The notes under the pieces are model-generated. The model was not told the origin of the DNA, searched no databases, and saw nothing but the letters and a program-made list of their open reading frames with translations. A stretch of DNA of 64,000 nt from Halalkalicoccus subterraneus. Its GTDB lineage: Archaea; Halobacteriota; Halobacteria; Halobacteriales; Halalkalicoccaceae. Position 1 is the stretch's first letter. Every line of letters starts with the position of its first letter. The translations under genes and the position numbers were made by a program. Of this stretch, positions 9,146 to 17,358 are shown in pieces. Location: contig NZ_RDQG01000039.1 of the NCBI RefSeq assembly GCF_003697815.1, positions 1 through 64,000 on the forward strand, read 5' to 3'.

Positions 9146-9738
9146 TGGGATATTTCCTCCTGTTCGGAGCGATGAAGAATCACGTGTGCCGTTCGTTGAG
9201 CTCGATACGAAAAGAGTACGTAGTCTACAAGCGATCGAACCCCTCGAACCCCCGAAACTGGCCCGGTGCGAATGAATGCCGTGGCGATCTGATCATCACT
9301 CCATGTTCCCTGTTCGATTTTTTCATGAGCGGATTCTACCGAACAGTCTGTCGTCCGAACAATTGTTTGTATCGCCACTTTTCGCAGTTGGGAATGAATA
9401 CGCTCACGAGTAGATGGTACTAGTGGAAATAACACTAACCATCGACCGTCTAGTATATTTTCGAGCTCATATCCTGGTACTGGGGTTAACGGGACCTGCT
9501 CTGGTGTCGGTTCACTCTGGTCTCGATGGGTGGGATCGTCCAATAGAATAAGTGGCCCAAGTGTGCCAGCGATCACAATAACCACCGTAAAGAAGGCAAT
9601 CAATACTGTTTCATTATCCCACGGCCAGGAGAGTATGACATCAGCGGACGGGATAAAGAGGACGATTAGTGCACCACAGAGCGAGAGAATACCAACAGTT
9701 AGCAACAGCCACCGCGACATTACGGTTAGTCGTGTCAC
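9139..9738 (-). CDS. Membrane protein of MoxR/DUF58 operon 1 (DUF7269-like)
   Basis: This 199-residue protein has two membrane spans at about residues 9-30 and 44-64. A cytoplasmic helical region follows that is shared with the operon 2 counterpart at 42255-42896 (RIHSQLRKVAIQTIVR here, ALRMRLRDAAVNTIHR there, each followed by W-x-D/E-N/D-x-x-A-T-A-A/F). Its position between the DUF4129 and DUF58 genes and its overlaps (4 and 7 bases) suggest translational coupling. The molecular role is unknown. Confidence 0.75.
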   Translation of the reverse strand: MTRLTVMSRWLLLTVGILSLCGALIVLFIPSADVILSWPWDNETVLIAFFTVVIVIAGTLGPLILLDDPTHRDQSEPTPEQVPLTPVPGYELENILDGRWLVLFPLVPSTRERIHSQLRKVAIQTIVRTTDCSVESAHEKIEQGTWSDDQIATAFIRTGPVSGVRGVRSLVDYVLFSYRAQRTAHVILHRSEQEEISQW

Positions 9739-10481
9739 TCTGTATCGTCCTCAAGTTGTTCGAGTACGAGCTCTGTATCTTGGGATATTTCAATAGTCGT
9801 AGTCGAATCGGCATAACGAATCTGCCTGAGTGCGTCCGTTAACGTCTCTATGGTGTCTTCATCAAATCCAGCGTCGATAGCGCTTTCGGCCCATTCTCTT
9901 GGTGTGCGTGAGTGTGGATGCTCTATCTCGAGTTGTTCTGTCATAGCGACCCAGGTTTCGAATACATCGTGTTTCGGCTCACTGGGAGGCCAGTTGTCGT
10001 CTGTTGAATTCGGATACGTAGACAGCTTTGTTGATTGAGGCCAATTCATCAGTAATGAACGAACTGAGGTAGGTGGTGAGTGAGGGAGATGCCGACTAAC
10101 AACTAGTATGGTTATACCCACTCCACAGACCACAAGAAGTGGAAGACCGATTGAACCCAGGACATCAAGGGTAAGAGCGAGTATGGCACCGATGGAAATC
10201 ATTCCTCCTGCAGAAGCAGAGAGTTCGATCTCGATTCCCAAGAAACCAAAGAGTGTATCGAAAAGCAATAACAGGATGGCTAACGGGGAGAGTGCAGGAC
10301 CATCACTAGCTGTTGTAGAGACCTCATATGGAGATGTAGTGGGAACAGATTCTAGAACGGACGCTGTAATTCCAAGCGTGAAAATAGAAAGGAGAGCAGC
10401 GAAGACGAGTAGAGTCTTGTTCCATTCCGCTTCGCTACGGACGGCGCTTGGTTTTTGAACCATAAATATACGTTCTGTCAC
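9735..10481 (-). CDS. DUF4129-domain membrane protein, operon 1
   Basis: This 248-residue protein has an N-terminal span (about 23-43), a short extracellular loop, two more spans (about 65-130) and a C-terminal soluble domain. The last 80 residues match the DUF4129 pattern: W-x-A-M...RTPREWAESAIDAGFDEDTIETL, then a final helix. DUF4129 proteins regularly accompany transglutaminase-like or DUF58/MoxR genes. The start is eight bases after the moxR stop; a second ATG six codons in is also possible. Its counterpart is at 41534-42262. Confidence 0.8.
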   Translation of the reverse strand: MTERIFMVQKPSAVRSEAEWNKTLLVFAALLSIFTLGITASVLESVPTTSPYEVSTTASDGPALSPLAILLLLFDTLFGFLGIEIELSASAGGMISIGAILALTLDVLGSIGLPLLVVCGVGITILVVSRHLPHSPPTSVRSLLMNWPQSTKLSTYPNSTDDNWPPSEPKHDVFETWVAMTEQLEIEHPHSRTPREWAESAIDAGFDEDTIETLTDALRQIRYADSTTTIEISQDTELVLEQLEDDTE

Positions 10482-10489
10482 TCAGTTAT

Positions 10490-11440
10490 TCATTCGAGGA
10501 TCGGTACCTGGATTGATTCAAGAACAGAATCAATTATGTGGTCTTTGGTGATGTTACTGACGGTAGCATCCGGAGTAAGTACGAGTCGGTGAGCGAGCAC
10601 CGGCTGGGAGACTCGCTTGACGTCATCTGGCACTGTGTAGTCCCGGCCACGAAGAGTTGCATGTGCTCGAGTGGCTTCGAATAACCGCTGTGTTCCACGT
10701 GGTGAAATTCCGAGTTCAACACGGTCATCGGCACGCGTTTCTCGAGCGAGTGCAACAATGTACTCGATAAGATCATCATCAATGTGAACTGTTTCTGGCA
10801 CTTGGCGCAATTCAGTAATACGCTCAGCGTCAATAACGGGCTCGACAGAGGGACTCCTGTTCATCCGATCACGCCGTCGATGAATCATTTCAATTTCACC
10901 GGACTCATCTGGATATCCAATTGATGTTTTAACAAGAAACCGATCGATTTGGGCTTCCGGGAGTGGGAACGTGCCCTCCTGTTCAACGGGGTTTTGAGTT
11001 GCGATTACAAAAAACGGCTGTGGTAGTTGGTGAGTTTCACCACCAACGGAAACTTGGCCTTCTTCCATTGCCTCCAACAAAGCAGCTTGGGTCTTTGGCG
11101 GTGCGCGATTGATTTCATCAGCTAAGACGATATTCGCGAAAATGGGGCCTTCATTGAAGTCAAACGTTTGGTCTTGTTTGTTGAAGATATGTGTTCCAGT
11201 GATATCGGCAGGAAGTAAATCCGGAGTAAATTGAATCCGCGAAAACGAGAGGTCAAGAGCGGTAGCAACAGAGCGTGCAGTAAGCGTCTTCCCGGTGCCT
11301 GGTACGTCTTCTAAAAGAACGTGTCCCCGCCCAATAATACCAGTAAGGATTGTTTCAATAAATTCGCGGTCAGAAATAATCGCAGTAGTGATTTCAGTGA
11401 GAACTGTTTCACAGTCCGAACTCGCTCGATTAACATCCAT
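10490..11440 (-). CDS. moxR: MoxR-family AAA+ ATPase
   Basis: This cytoplasmic AAA+ ATPase has 316 residues. Walker A (VPGTGKT) is at 46-52, Walker B (VLADEINR) at 105-112, sensor 1 in ATQNP near 148-151 and sensor 2 in SPRGTQ near 246. MoxR proteins act as chaperones with DUF58/vWA partners, and the four genes after it encode those partners. The frame is open to 11509, but its first 23 codons run into a family B repeat; the ATG at 11440 gives the family-typical start MDVNRASSDCETVL. This is the only moxR in the window although there are two partner sets. Confidence 0.9.
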   Translation of the reverse strand: MDVNRASSDCETVLTEITTAIISDREFIETILTGIIGRGHVLLEDVPGTGKTLTARSVATALDLSFSRIQFTPDLLPADITGTHIFNKQDQTFDFNEGPIFANIVLADEINRAPPKTQAALLEAMEEGQVSVGGETHQLPQPFFVIATQNPVEQEGTFPLPEAQIDRFLVKTSIGYPDESGEIEMIHRRRDRMNRSPSVEPVIDAERITELRQVPETVHIDDDLIEYIVALARETRADDRVELGISPRGTQRLFEATRAHATLRGRDYTVPDDVKRVSQPVLAHRLVLTPDATVSNITKDHIIDSVLESIQVPILE

Positions 11441-11498
11441 AGGCGCATTTAATTCTGCCTGAAAGATGACTTTTCTGGCTTTGATAAGACTCACGACC

Positions 11499-11592
11499 GG
11501 AACCCTCACTCGCGAGCAAGAAACGCCGTATCCTCACATCGCTTCGCTCCGTTCCGAGACGGGGATTCCTCACTCGCTCGGGACAGTACTCA
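11499..11592 (-). repeat. Family B repeat, copy 6 (reverse orientation)
   Basis: This is the reverse complement of the unit seen at 14244, 16018, 18577 and 21799: GTCCCGAGCGAGCGAGGAA, CGTCTCGGAACGGAGCGAAG, then an ATACGGCG element and GCTCGCGAGTGAGGGTTC. It lies just upstream of moxR and makes its reading frame look falsely long. It is the only copy in this orientation. Confidence 0.8.
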
Positions 11593-11636
11593 CACATCAA
11601 TATCAGTAATTCATCCTGAAATATAGTGTTGTTCGA

Positions 11637-12002
11637 CTAATTATATCCCCCAACTATAGCACCAACTATTAGAACTAATACTATTGAAAAAACTACGCTA
11701 TAAAACCTTCTCAATATTTGAAATACAATTATGAAACTGGCGATAAATGCGAACCGGAACGAAAATTTACTCCACGCCTTTGACACCTGATCATTACGGC
11801 GAAAAAGAAACACAGTAGCACTCCCGATAGCTGCACCCGCAATAATCAACAGTCCACTCTCAATAATAGCTAGTGTAGAACTAACAAGGCCTGTAGCAAA
11901 TAACGCTAAGAGGATAGCAAGAAACACCCCATTGGTAATGATCCCGTAGAGAAGACCCTTCTGTGATGTAGAATCGGTATAATCAGGAAAGTCATTGCTC
12001 AT
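11637..12002 (-). CDS. Small membrane protein, four spans
   Basis: This 121-residue protein has a polar N-terminus (MSNDFPDYTDSTSQ) and four predicted spans near 18-40, 46-67, 83-100 and 101-118. Family and function were not recognised. A family A repeat (12073-12153) lies just upstream of its promoter side and a family B repeat lies downstream. The clean membrane topology and the separate ATG support a real gene. Confidence 0.55.
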   Translation of the reverse strand: MSNDFPDYTDSTSQKGLLYGIITNGVFLAILLALFATGLVSSTLAIIESGLLIIAGAAIGSATVFLFRRNDQVSKAWSKFSFRFAFIASFIIVFQILRRFYSVVFSIVLVLIVGAIVGGYN

Positions 12003-12072
12003 AATGGTACTCAGTTATACTCCGACAAGTTATTTTCTATCTTATTCAATAGACTATATGTAATACAATCTG

Positions 12073-12153
12073 TTACTATCTGTAGTAATTGATGTTGTCT
12101 TCATTTCCCGGCCAGAATGGATGAAGCACCTGTTACGTAGTGGTGGGAATGAA
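12073..12153 (+). repeat. Family A repeat, copy 5
   Basis: This unit has an intact central dyad (CTTCATTTC...GAATGGATGAAG) and right half CCTGTTACGTAG. The left half is degraded (CTATCTGTAG). It lies between two minus-strand membrane-protein genes. Confidence 0.8.
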
Positions 12154-12183
12154 CCAATTCTCTATTTCAACCAGTACGATCCG

Positions 12184-12582
12184 TTAGTATTCTCGTGCTT
12201 TGTCCCATTCTCTGGGATCATCTAACGACTCGGTTTCCAACAACTTCTCTACTTTCTGCTCAAACTGTCCATCAGTAAGTTCTCCGCGGGCGTATCGACT
12301 CCGAAGAACTTCAAGGGAGTCAGCTGAATCAGTGGATGTCTTTTTCGAAGCACTCTGGGAGTCTCCAAACCCTTTGTCCCAGAGGTAATACTGACTCGAA
12401 TCATACGCGTCTGAATCCGGTGGAACCTCTTTGATCGCGAGTTCCATCACCCCAGAGACGAGCATTCCTGCAACCAATGCCCAGTACCACGGAACCGAGA
12501 ATCCCACATACAATCCGATAACGATGAGAGTTGCAATAGCGAGAGTGAACCAATGATCATCAGACCTCAGCAGTGAGGACAT
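12184..12582 (-). CDS. SHOCT-domain membrane protein
   Basis: This 132-residue protein has two membrane spans (about 12-29 and 31-48), a charged linker and a C-terminal SHOCT-type helical hairpin. The hairpin reads LEVLRSRYARGELTDGQFEQ near residues 90-109, the usual R-Y-A-x-G-E-I/L-x-x-x-E/Q-F/Y pattern. SHOCT hairpins are found at the ends of many membrane proteins and are thought to mediate oligomerisation. This architecture is very common in haloarchaea; no specific role can be given. Confidence 0.75.
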   Translation of the reverse strand: MSSLLRSDDHWFTLAIATLIVIGLYVGFSVPWYWALVAGMLVSGVMELAIKEVPPDSDAYDSSQYYLWDKGFGDSQSASKKTSTDSADSLEVLRSRYARGELTDGQFEQKVEKLLETESLDDPREWDKAREY

Positions 12583-12694
12583 TGGGTATTATTCCTCCTC
12601 TCTCATTCTGGTGATCGATCTCATGATCTTCTGTCAATCTTACCACTGAATGTTGATAAGTCTTACACAAACCGTTTAGCTCAACATGGGAGAT

Positions 12695-12774
12695 CTCCTG
12701 TATGTAGTGATTGGTGCCGTCCTCAGTTCACACTTAGGAGAGATGAAGCACCTGGTATATAACGGTGCGAATTT
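12695..12774 (+). repeat. Family A repeat, copy 6
   Basis: This is a diverged unit: the left half CTGTATGTAGTGATTGGT is intact, the dyad is replaced by CACACTTAGGAGAG, and the right half is CCTGGTATATAACGG. It stands between the divergent genes at 12184-12582 and 12824-13084. Confidence 0.7.
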
Positions 12775-12823
12775 AGCAAAACGAGTGACAAAGCCTATTC
12801 AAGTATCCTTCCAACGGTGACGT

Positions 12824-13084
12824 ATGATTAAGCGGCAAGAACGGAACATACGGCGAGATGGAGCCCTCTTTCTGCTCGGCTTCGCTGGTATAATTCTCGT
12901 TGAAATCGCCGTATCATCAGGGCCGGTCGGAAGTGACGGGAGGGTAGTTCAAGGCCTCCTTTTCGGTTGCTCAATTGGAATACTGCTTTCTGGTATTTTT
13001 CGTGCTCCTACCAAACAAGCCCTTTACTCAACACTTTCATTAGGGGTCGGCTTTGCTCTTGGTGCTGTTATCGACATAGTCTGA
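12824..13084 (+). CDS. Small membrane protein, three spans
   Basis: This 86-residue protein has a basic N-terminus (MIKRQERNIRRDG) and hydrophobic spans near 13-31, 42-60 and 66-84. Function unknown. It is preceded by a family A repeat, as are several neighbours of the same size class. It converges with the gene at 13132-13431. Confidence 0.5.
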   Translation: MIKRQERNIRRDGALFLLGFAGIILVEIAVSSGPVGSDGRVVQGLLFGCSIGILLSGIFRAPTKQALYSTLSLGVGFALGAVIDIV

Positions 13085-13131
13085 GTCAAGTCTTGGCACC
13101 TGCAGGAAATGGCTCCTTTTCCGGGGTTCAT

Positions 13132-13431
13132 CTATGTGAAGATTCCCATTGAAACGAAAATAACAATCATAATAAGCGCACTCCCTCCAAGGACTTGACC
13201 GATTCGCAGGTATCGGTGAGTATTCTGATATACTCTTCCAGTGATAACACCAAAAGAGATGATGAGAACACCTACACAAACTGCGGTCACCAAACTGATC
13301 CATATGATAATCTGTATATTTTGGAGATTAGGTTCTAAGAACCAATGAATATACAGGGTATAAATAGCCCAGACTGCAGCAAGGATTCCCGCTGCCAGTT
13401 CCAATCCTGAGCGAGGGTTGAACCAACACAT
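13132..13431 (-). CDS. Small membrane protein, paralogue of 17359-17664
   Basis: This 99-residue protein has three predicted spans (about 11-30, 40-62 and 77-97). It is clearly related along its whole length to the 101-residue protein at 17359-17664: both begin FNPRS/FNPQS, share a central TAVCVGVLIISFGVITGRVY-like block, and end with a hydrophobic span after Y/T-x-x-I/S-x-x-L-G. Two copies 4 kb apart on opposite strands suggest a duplicated or exchanged small gene. Function unknown. Confidence 0.6.
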   Translation of the reverse strand: MCWFNPRSGLELAAGILAAVWAIYTLYIHWFLEPNLQNIQIIIWISLVTAVCVGVLIISFGVITGRVYQNTHRYLRIGQVLGGSALIMIVIFVSMGIFT

Positions 13432-13666
13432 ACGTAGAAATACATTGTATGGGTTGAGATATGTTCGTACAAAATACTATTGTATCTTCTTCAAGAGTTC
13501 GGAAACCGAAGAGTCGGCACCCCGGTCGATTGCGACGATCTATGCAACACTGGGTGACCCCAACCAGGTGGAGAATTTCAACAGGGGCGTTTTACGAATA
13601 GTGAGGGTACCGAGGGAATATCTAACTGAGCCCATCCTTTATGTTATATAGCACGTTCTCAGATAC

Positions 13667-14200
13667 ATGGCCTTCCTCGCCAGTGACCTCCTTGAACTCG
13701 TTCCACTAGATCCTGACAACGAAACGCACGTCGAAATGTATCGTCAGTCTCGTAATGATCCCGAGATGCGTGTGACCGGCGCGTATGGTGAATGTCTCAC
13801 CCGTGAGCAGGCACGAGAGGGAATTACTAGACGGCAGAACACTGAGGCTCCGAGCACGCTCTGTGCAATCCGGGTTGAGGGAGACATCGTCGGTTGGGCT
13901 GGGACAATTCTTCAAGATTCACGGGCTCGTGTTGCAGATGTTGCCTACTACATTCTCCCGGAGTATTGGGAAAATGGCTACGCGAGTGAAGCTACTCGGC
14001 TACTCGTTGTCTTCGCCTTCGAGGAGCTGAATGCCCGACGGATCGAAGCGAGTGTTCAAGTCGACAATCCTGGGAGTAGGCGTGTCCTCGAAAAACTCGG
14101 GTTCCAACAGGAGGGAACGAAACGTGAGGCCTACTACAAAGAGGGCGACTACAAGGATATTACACTCTGGGGGCTGCTCAAAACGGAATTTACGACATGA
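13667..14200 (+). CDS. GNAT N-acetyltransferase, RimJ/RimL type
   Basis: This cytoplasmic acetyl-CoA-dependent acetyltransferase has 177 residues, the usual size. The acetyl-CoA loop is WENGYASEATRLLVVFAFEE near residues 103-122 (the Q/R-x-x-G-x-G/A class). The end has the typical N-x-x-S-R-R-V-L-E-K-L-G-F pattern near 133-146, followed by YKDITLWGLL. RimJ/RimL-like enzymes modify protein N-termini or small molecules; the substrate cannot be told from sequence. A family B repeat follows the stop. Confidence 0.85.
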   Translation: MAFLASDLLELVPLDPDNETHVEMYRQSRNDPEMRVTGAYGECLTREQAREGITRRQNTEAPSTLCAIRVEGDIVGWAGTILQDSRARVADVAYYILPEYWENGYASEATRLLVVFAFEELNARRIEASVQVDNPGSRRVLEKLGFQQEGTKREAYYKEGDYKDITLWGLLKTEFTT

Positions 14201-14243
14201 TAGAAAATACGAGGACAACAGAGATCAGTTACCTATCTGGCAG

Positions 14244-14362
14244 GGCGGCGATCTTGTGCCTGCGGTATGACTACTGTCCCGAGCGAGCGAGGAATCCCCG
14301 TCTCGGAACGGAGCGAAGCGGAGTGAGAATACGGCGTTACTTGCTCGCAAGTGAGGGTTCCG
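14244..14362 (+). repeat. Family B repeat, copy 1
   Basis: This is an intact core unit: GTCCCGAGCGAGCGAGGAA, CGTCTCGGAACGGAGCGAAG, GGAGTGAGAATACGGCG, then TTGCTCGCAAGTGAGGGTTC. A leader (GGCGGCGATCTTGTGCCTGC) is shared with copies 2 and 5. The GGAACCC/GGGTTCC ends and GAGCGAG/GCTCGC parts can pair. Confidence 0.8.
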
Positions 14363-14444
14363 TAACGCTCTCGCGAATATGTTCTGTACACCTTAGTGGA
14401 TCCTGACACTCAAAACCACGTGACACCAATGATCCCTCATTCAA

Positions 14445-15485
14445 ATGTACGAGAGTCTAAATAAGGAGGCAATTGAAGATATTCTTGACGCTCCTGAACC
14501 AACGCTCAACAGGAACGATACCCCCATCATCTATTTCGATCAAAAGATCTGGGGGCAGCTTCATGCCGGCCGCCACGATCCCGACTCCCGCCATACCGAG
14601 GCTTACCAGACCGTCCAGCAAGCCGTCGACAATGATGACGGTATCTGTCCGTATTCAATAGCCCGCTTCTTCGAAACCGACGCACACCCCGACGAGACGT
14701 TCAAGCGAGAACTCTACGAGTTGATGATTGACCTCTCCAACAACTTCTGCATGCGGAACTACTTTGATGCCATCGGTGCCGAGATCATGGCCTACCTTTT
14801 CAGGCATATCGACCTGCTGCCCGAGATTGACCCTGCCGATCAGGTATTCGACCGCGGTCTCATCGCCCCTCACGGTACCCCTCGAATCATGGACGATGGC
14901 GAACCAATCGATGATGAGTGGAAGGTTCACAAGATTTTCCGATCAGAAGAACTTACCCGGCAGATAATTCAATCCGATGACTTCGCTGCCAACCTTCCCG
15001 ACCTCCGGGATGAAGAGGAACGTACTGACTACGTTGAGACACTCGAACCCATACGGCAGGAATACGAGGACATCGCCGATACTGACGAGGAACGCCGCGA
15101 ACAACTGATCATCGAAAGCTTCCGGAATGACGTACTCCCCCGGCTCATCCACACCGCTGAACAGCTTCCCATCGACGTCAACATATTCTCCATTATCGCT
15201 CGCGACACCGCCTTCAATGGGTTCGATGACTTCTTCATGCAATTTCCTACCTACTACGCCCACCTTGACCTCATTCTCGGCCGCGACTTCCACCGGCGCC
15301 GCGACATCGAGGCCAACGACCTCAACGACGTAATGGCCCTCGCCGTTGCCATCCCCTACACCGACGCTGTCATTACCGAGAATTTCTTTGCCGGCGTCGC
15401 CCATAAACAGGGACTCCCCAACCGGTTTGACACCATCATCCGTACCGACCTTCAAGACCTACCTGATCTCCTCGACGACATATAA
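14445..15485 (+). CDS. Putative PIN-like domain protein
   Basis: This 346-residue soluble acidic protein is not firmly assigned to a family. Near residue 30 a hydrophobic strand ends in Asp (PIIYFDQKIWGQL, D32). Near 287-313 there is DIEANDLNDVMALAVAIPY followed by TDAVITEN, giving Asp292, Asp295 and Asp307 and the T-D-A-V-x-T-E/D pattern seen in PIN and PIN-like nucleases. The middle is helical and charged. PIN-like proteins are metal-dependent RNases or DNases in toxin and defence systems, so a defence or toxin role is possible. No antitoxin gene is adjacent. GC is higher than in its neighbours, suggesting separate acquisition. Confidence 0.6.
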   Translation: MYESLNKEAIEDILDAPEPTLNRNDTPIIYFDQKIWGQLHAGRHDPDSRHTEAYQTVQQAVDNDDGICPYSIARFFETDAHPDETFKRELYELMIDLSNNFCMRNYFDAIGAEIMAYLFRHIDLLPEIDPADQVFDRGLIAPHGTPRIMDDGEPIDDEWKVHKIFRSEELTRQIIQSDDFAANLPDLRDEEERTDYVETLEPIRQEYEDIADTDEERREQLIIESFRNDVLPRLIHTAEQLPIDVNIFSIIARDTAFNGFDDFFMQFPTYYAHLDLILGRDFHRRRDIEANDLNDVMALAVAIPYTDAVITENFFAGVAHKQGLPNRFDTIIRTDLQDLPDLLDDI

Positions 15486-15734
15486 AATCTCGATTATATT
15501 AGCGAATAATAGATTCTTTCGAGGATCTATGTAGACCGTACTCTATTGGTTGACAATATAGATGGACCATGCCTCAAGCGTGCTATTGCTCGTCGATACG
15601 CGGTGACAACAGAGTACAGACCGATAGTTACTACGAACAGCCAAAGCGGGTCTGTGAACCGGTCAATAAGGAACGCCGCAGGCGGTCACTGTGAATCGAA
15701 GCGACGAAAACGCCAATAGTAGCGAGAAACGTGA

Positions 15735-15941
15735 CTACAGGGATTCGTGGTTGAACATACCGAAGCGGTCGAACAGAACAAAGAATCCCCAAAACGAGCC
15801 GAGGCCAAAAAGGTACATGAGAAGGAAGCTAGTGTTAATCGAGTTCCCCTCCGGTGAGAGAATCCACGCAGTGATCAGTCCACTAACCAGTATCAATAGC
15901 GGTGCCACGAACAGTACGAATGATCGCTGATAACCCTCCAT
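15735..15941 (-). CDS. Very small membrane protein, two spans
   Basis: This 68-residue protein has a short N-terminus (MEGYQRSFV), two membrane spans (about 7-29 and 37-58) and the tail RFGMFNHESL. Function unknown. It fits the pattern of the other tiny membrane genes in this block. The opposite-strand frame over the same DNA is a shadow. Confidence 0.45.
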   Translation of the reverse strand: MEGYQRSFVLFVAPLLILVSGLITAWILSPEGNSINTSFLLMYLFGLGSFWGFFVLFDRFGMFNHESL

Positions 15942-16017
15942 AATGTATCTGAATTAGTCTGTATTTCGACTACTACTATCAAGAAATTTTCGTCGACGAC
16001 TAACGGATCCACTTTTC

Positions 16018-16141
16018 TGGCGGGGTAGCATCTCGTGCTTGCGGTTGCACTATTGTCCCGACCGACGAGGAACCCCCGTCTCGGAACGGAGCGAAGCGGA
16101 GTGAGAATACGGCGTTTCTTGCTCGCGAGCGAGGGTTCTGG
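16018..16141 (+). repeat. Family B repeat, copy 2
   Basis: This is a full core unit with the leader GGCGGGGTAGCATCTCGTGC and a slightly changed left half (GTCCCGACCGACGAGGAA). The end GCTCGCGAGCGAGGGTTC is intact. It lies in the gap of about 320 bp before the toxin-antitoxin operon. Confidence 0.8.
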
Positions 16142-16210
16142 TTATCATGAGTGTTGATATGATGGACATATTGACCCGGACACCGAGGGCTGTAGTTCAG
16201 AATAGCTCAG

Positions 16211-16268
16211 TGTATAAAAGCAAGAAAGCCAACATCTATTATGATGTGGTTTGTAACATCAATAGATG
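16211..16268 (+). promoter_or_regulatory. TATA box and operator dyad of the tumEA operon
   Basis: TGTATAAAA at 16211-16219 is a good archaeal TATA box about 50 bp before the tumE start. Downstream, CATCTATT (16233-16240) is repeated inverted as AATAGATG (16261-16268), and inside it GATGT (16243-16247) pairs with ACATC (16256-16260). The dyad spans the expected transcription start and reaches into the start codon. That is where an autorepressing antitoxin would bind. Confidence 0.6.
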
Positions 16269-16577
16269 ACCGGGGATGAGGCCACACTCATACTCAGCGA
16301 ATCAATCGACTTCCCCGAGACCCGGCGTATCGCACGGATGAAGGTGTGGTCTGTCCCTGAGTCAGACGCCTATCCAGATGGCATCAAATACCGGTTGCAC
16401 TACGGGACGGTTGAGGGAGAGACCATCCTCCGATACGACAATTCACACGGCGATACGAAAGGCCACGAACGCCACACGGCCGATGGGGTAGATCCCTCCT
16501 ACGAATACCCAGGCGACTACAAAACCGTCTTAGACCGGTTCCAAACAGAGGTCGAAAATCATGAACGCAACGACTAA
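16266..16577 (+). CDS. tumE: TumE-family toxin (DUF6516-like)
   Basis: This 103-residue protein matches the TumE toxin family: M/R-x-K/R-V-W-S-V-P-E-S-D-x-Y-P-D-G-I/L-K-Y-x-L/H-x-Y-G near residues 25-46, ILRYDNSHGD near 54-63, and a C-terminal helix LDRFQTEVENHE near 88-99. TumE is the toxin of a type II toxin-antitoxin pair with the TumA antitoxin; in archaea its partner is annotated as an HVO_A0114-like DNA-binding protein, which is the next gene (17-base overlap). The dyad upstream suggests autorepression. A dead relative lies at 52348-52436. Confidence 0.8.
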   Translation: MTGDEATLILSESIDFPETRRIARMKVWSVPESDAYPDGIKYRLHYGTVEGETILRYDNSHGDTKGHERHTADGVDPSYEYPGDYKTVLDRFQTEVENHERND

Positions 16578-16962
16578 CCACGACAGTACCTCCATGCACC
16601 GAACGCTAACCGTTCGTGTTGCCTCGCCGAGCGACACCTTCGAGAAGGTCGCCGAGAAATTCGAGGCACTTGACCGAGGCGAAGATATTGATCCGCTGTA
16701 CGAGATCACGTTTCAACGAGAGGAGGATTTACAGCGACTTCTCTCGGCGAATAACATCCAGTTACTTCGATCAATCGCCCGTGAATCGCCCGAAAGCATT
16801 CGGGCGCTTGCCCGTGTGGTAGGGCGAGATATTCGACAGGTTCACGACAACCTCCAGGAACTGGAAACCTACGGCCTCGTCGAGCTCAAGGACGGGGGGC
16901 GTTCACGGCAGCCCTCGGTCTGGTATGATAATATTGAGATTGAGGTACCTATCGCTCCGTAA
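16561..16962 (+). CDS. tumA: TumA-family antitoxin, HVO_A0114-like winged-helix DNA-binding protein
   Basis: This 133-residue protein has an N-terminal helical part (SPSDTFEKVAEKFEALDRGE) and a winged-helix domain (LLRSIARESPESIRALARVV, then VHDNLQELETYGLVEL, then a wing with RSRQPSVWYDNIEIEV). It is the standard partner of TumE and should neutralise the toxin and repress the operon. The start may also be the second ATG 11 codons in. A second, broken relative lies at 51900-52397. Confidence 0.8.
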   Translation: MNATTNHDSTSMHRTLTVRVASPSDTFEKVAEKFEALDRGEDIDPLYEITFQREEDLQRLLSANNIQLLRSIARESPESIRALARVVGRDIRQVHDNLQELETYGLVELKDGGRSRQPSVWYDNIEIEVPIAP

Positions 16963-17131
16963 TTCGCATACTGTTCTATCTATGACTGAGGTGGTGGCTA
17001 AGCGAGGCGGTCTATCTTATCCTGCCAGAGCGCCGGCAGGCGCGACGGCTGGATTGCAGCCGGGGAAGTTGAAGTATGCTGCCAGTTAGAGACCACCGGC
17101 GTGCAGTCACCTCCTGTCTTTGCAGTAGGAA

Positions 17132-17225
17132 CAAGCGTCCCGAGTGGCGCGAGAATCTCCGTCTCGAAGCCGACCAACGAGAAGCGAGAATACGGCGTTA
17201 CTTGGAGCGCCGCGTGGGTTCTGTA
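17132..17225 (+). repeat. Family B repeat, copy 3 (degenerate)
   Basis: This is a worn copy: GCGTCCCGAGTGGCGCGAG, ATCTCCGTCTCGAAGCCGA, GAGAATACGGCGTTACTTGG and GTGGGTTCTGTAAC. It lies between the tumA end and the next membrane-protein gene. The minus-strand open frame over it is an artefact of the repeat. Confidence 0.65.
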
Positions 17226-17358
17226 ACGCACGCTAGTGGCTATCACAAACTCTGTCATGCCTTGGTATATCTTCGTTCCCAGGCTGATTGGATATATACA
17301 AATTTTTGATATGTTCGATAATATTAAGTTGTATCTGTCCCAATAAGCTAGAGAGACT

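Noticed and set aside
13418-13651. 77-codon plus-strand frame before the acetyltransferase gene
   Set aside because: Its composition is unlike neighbouring proteins, with no membrane span or family motif; it looks like intergenic DNA.
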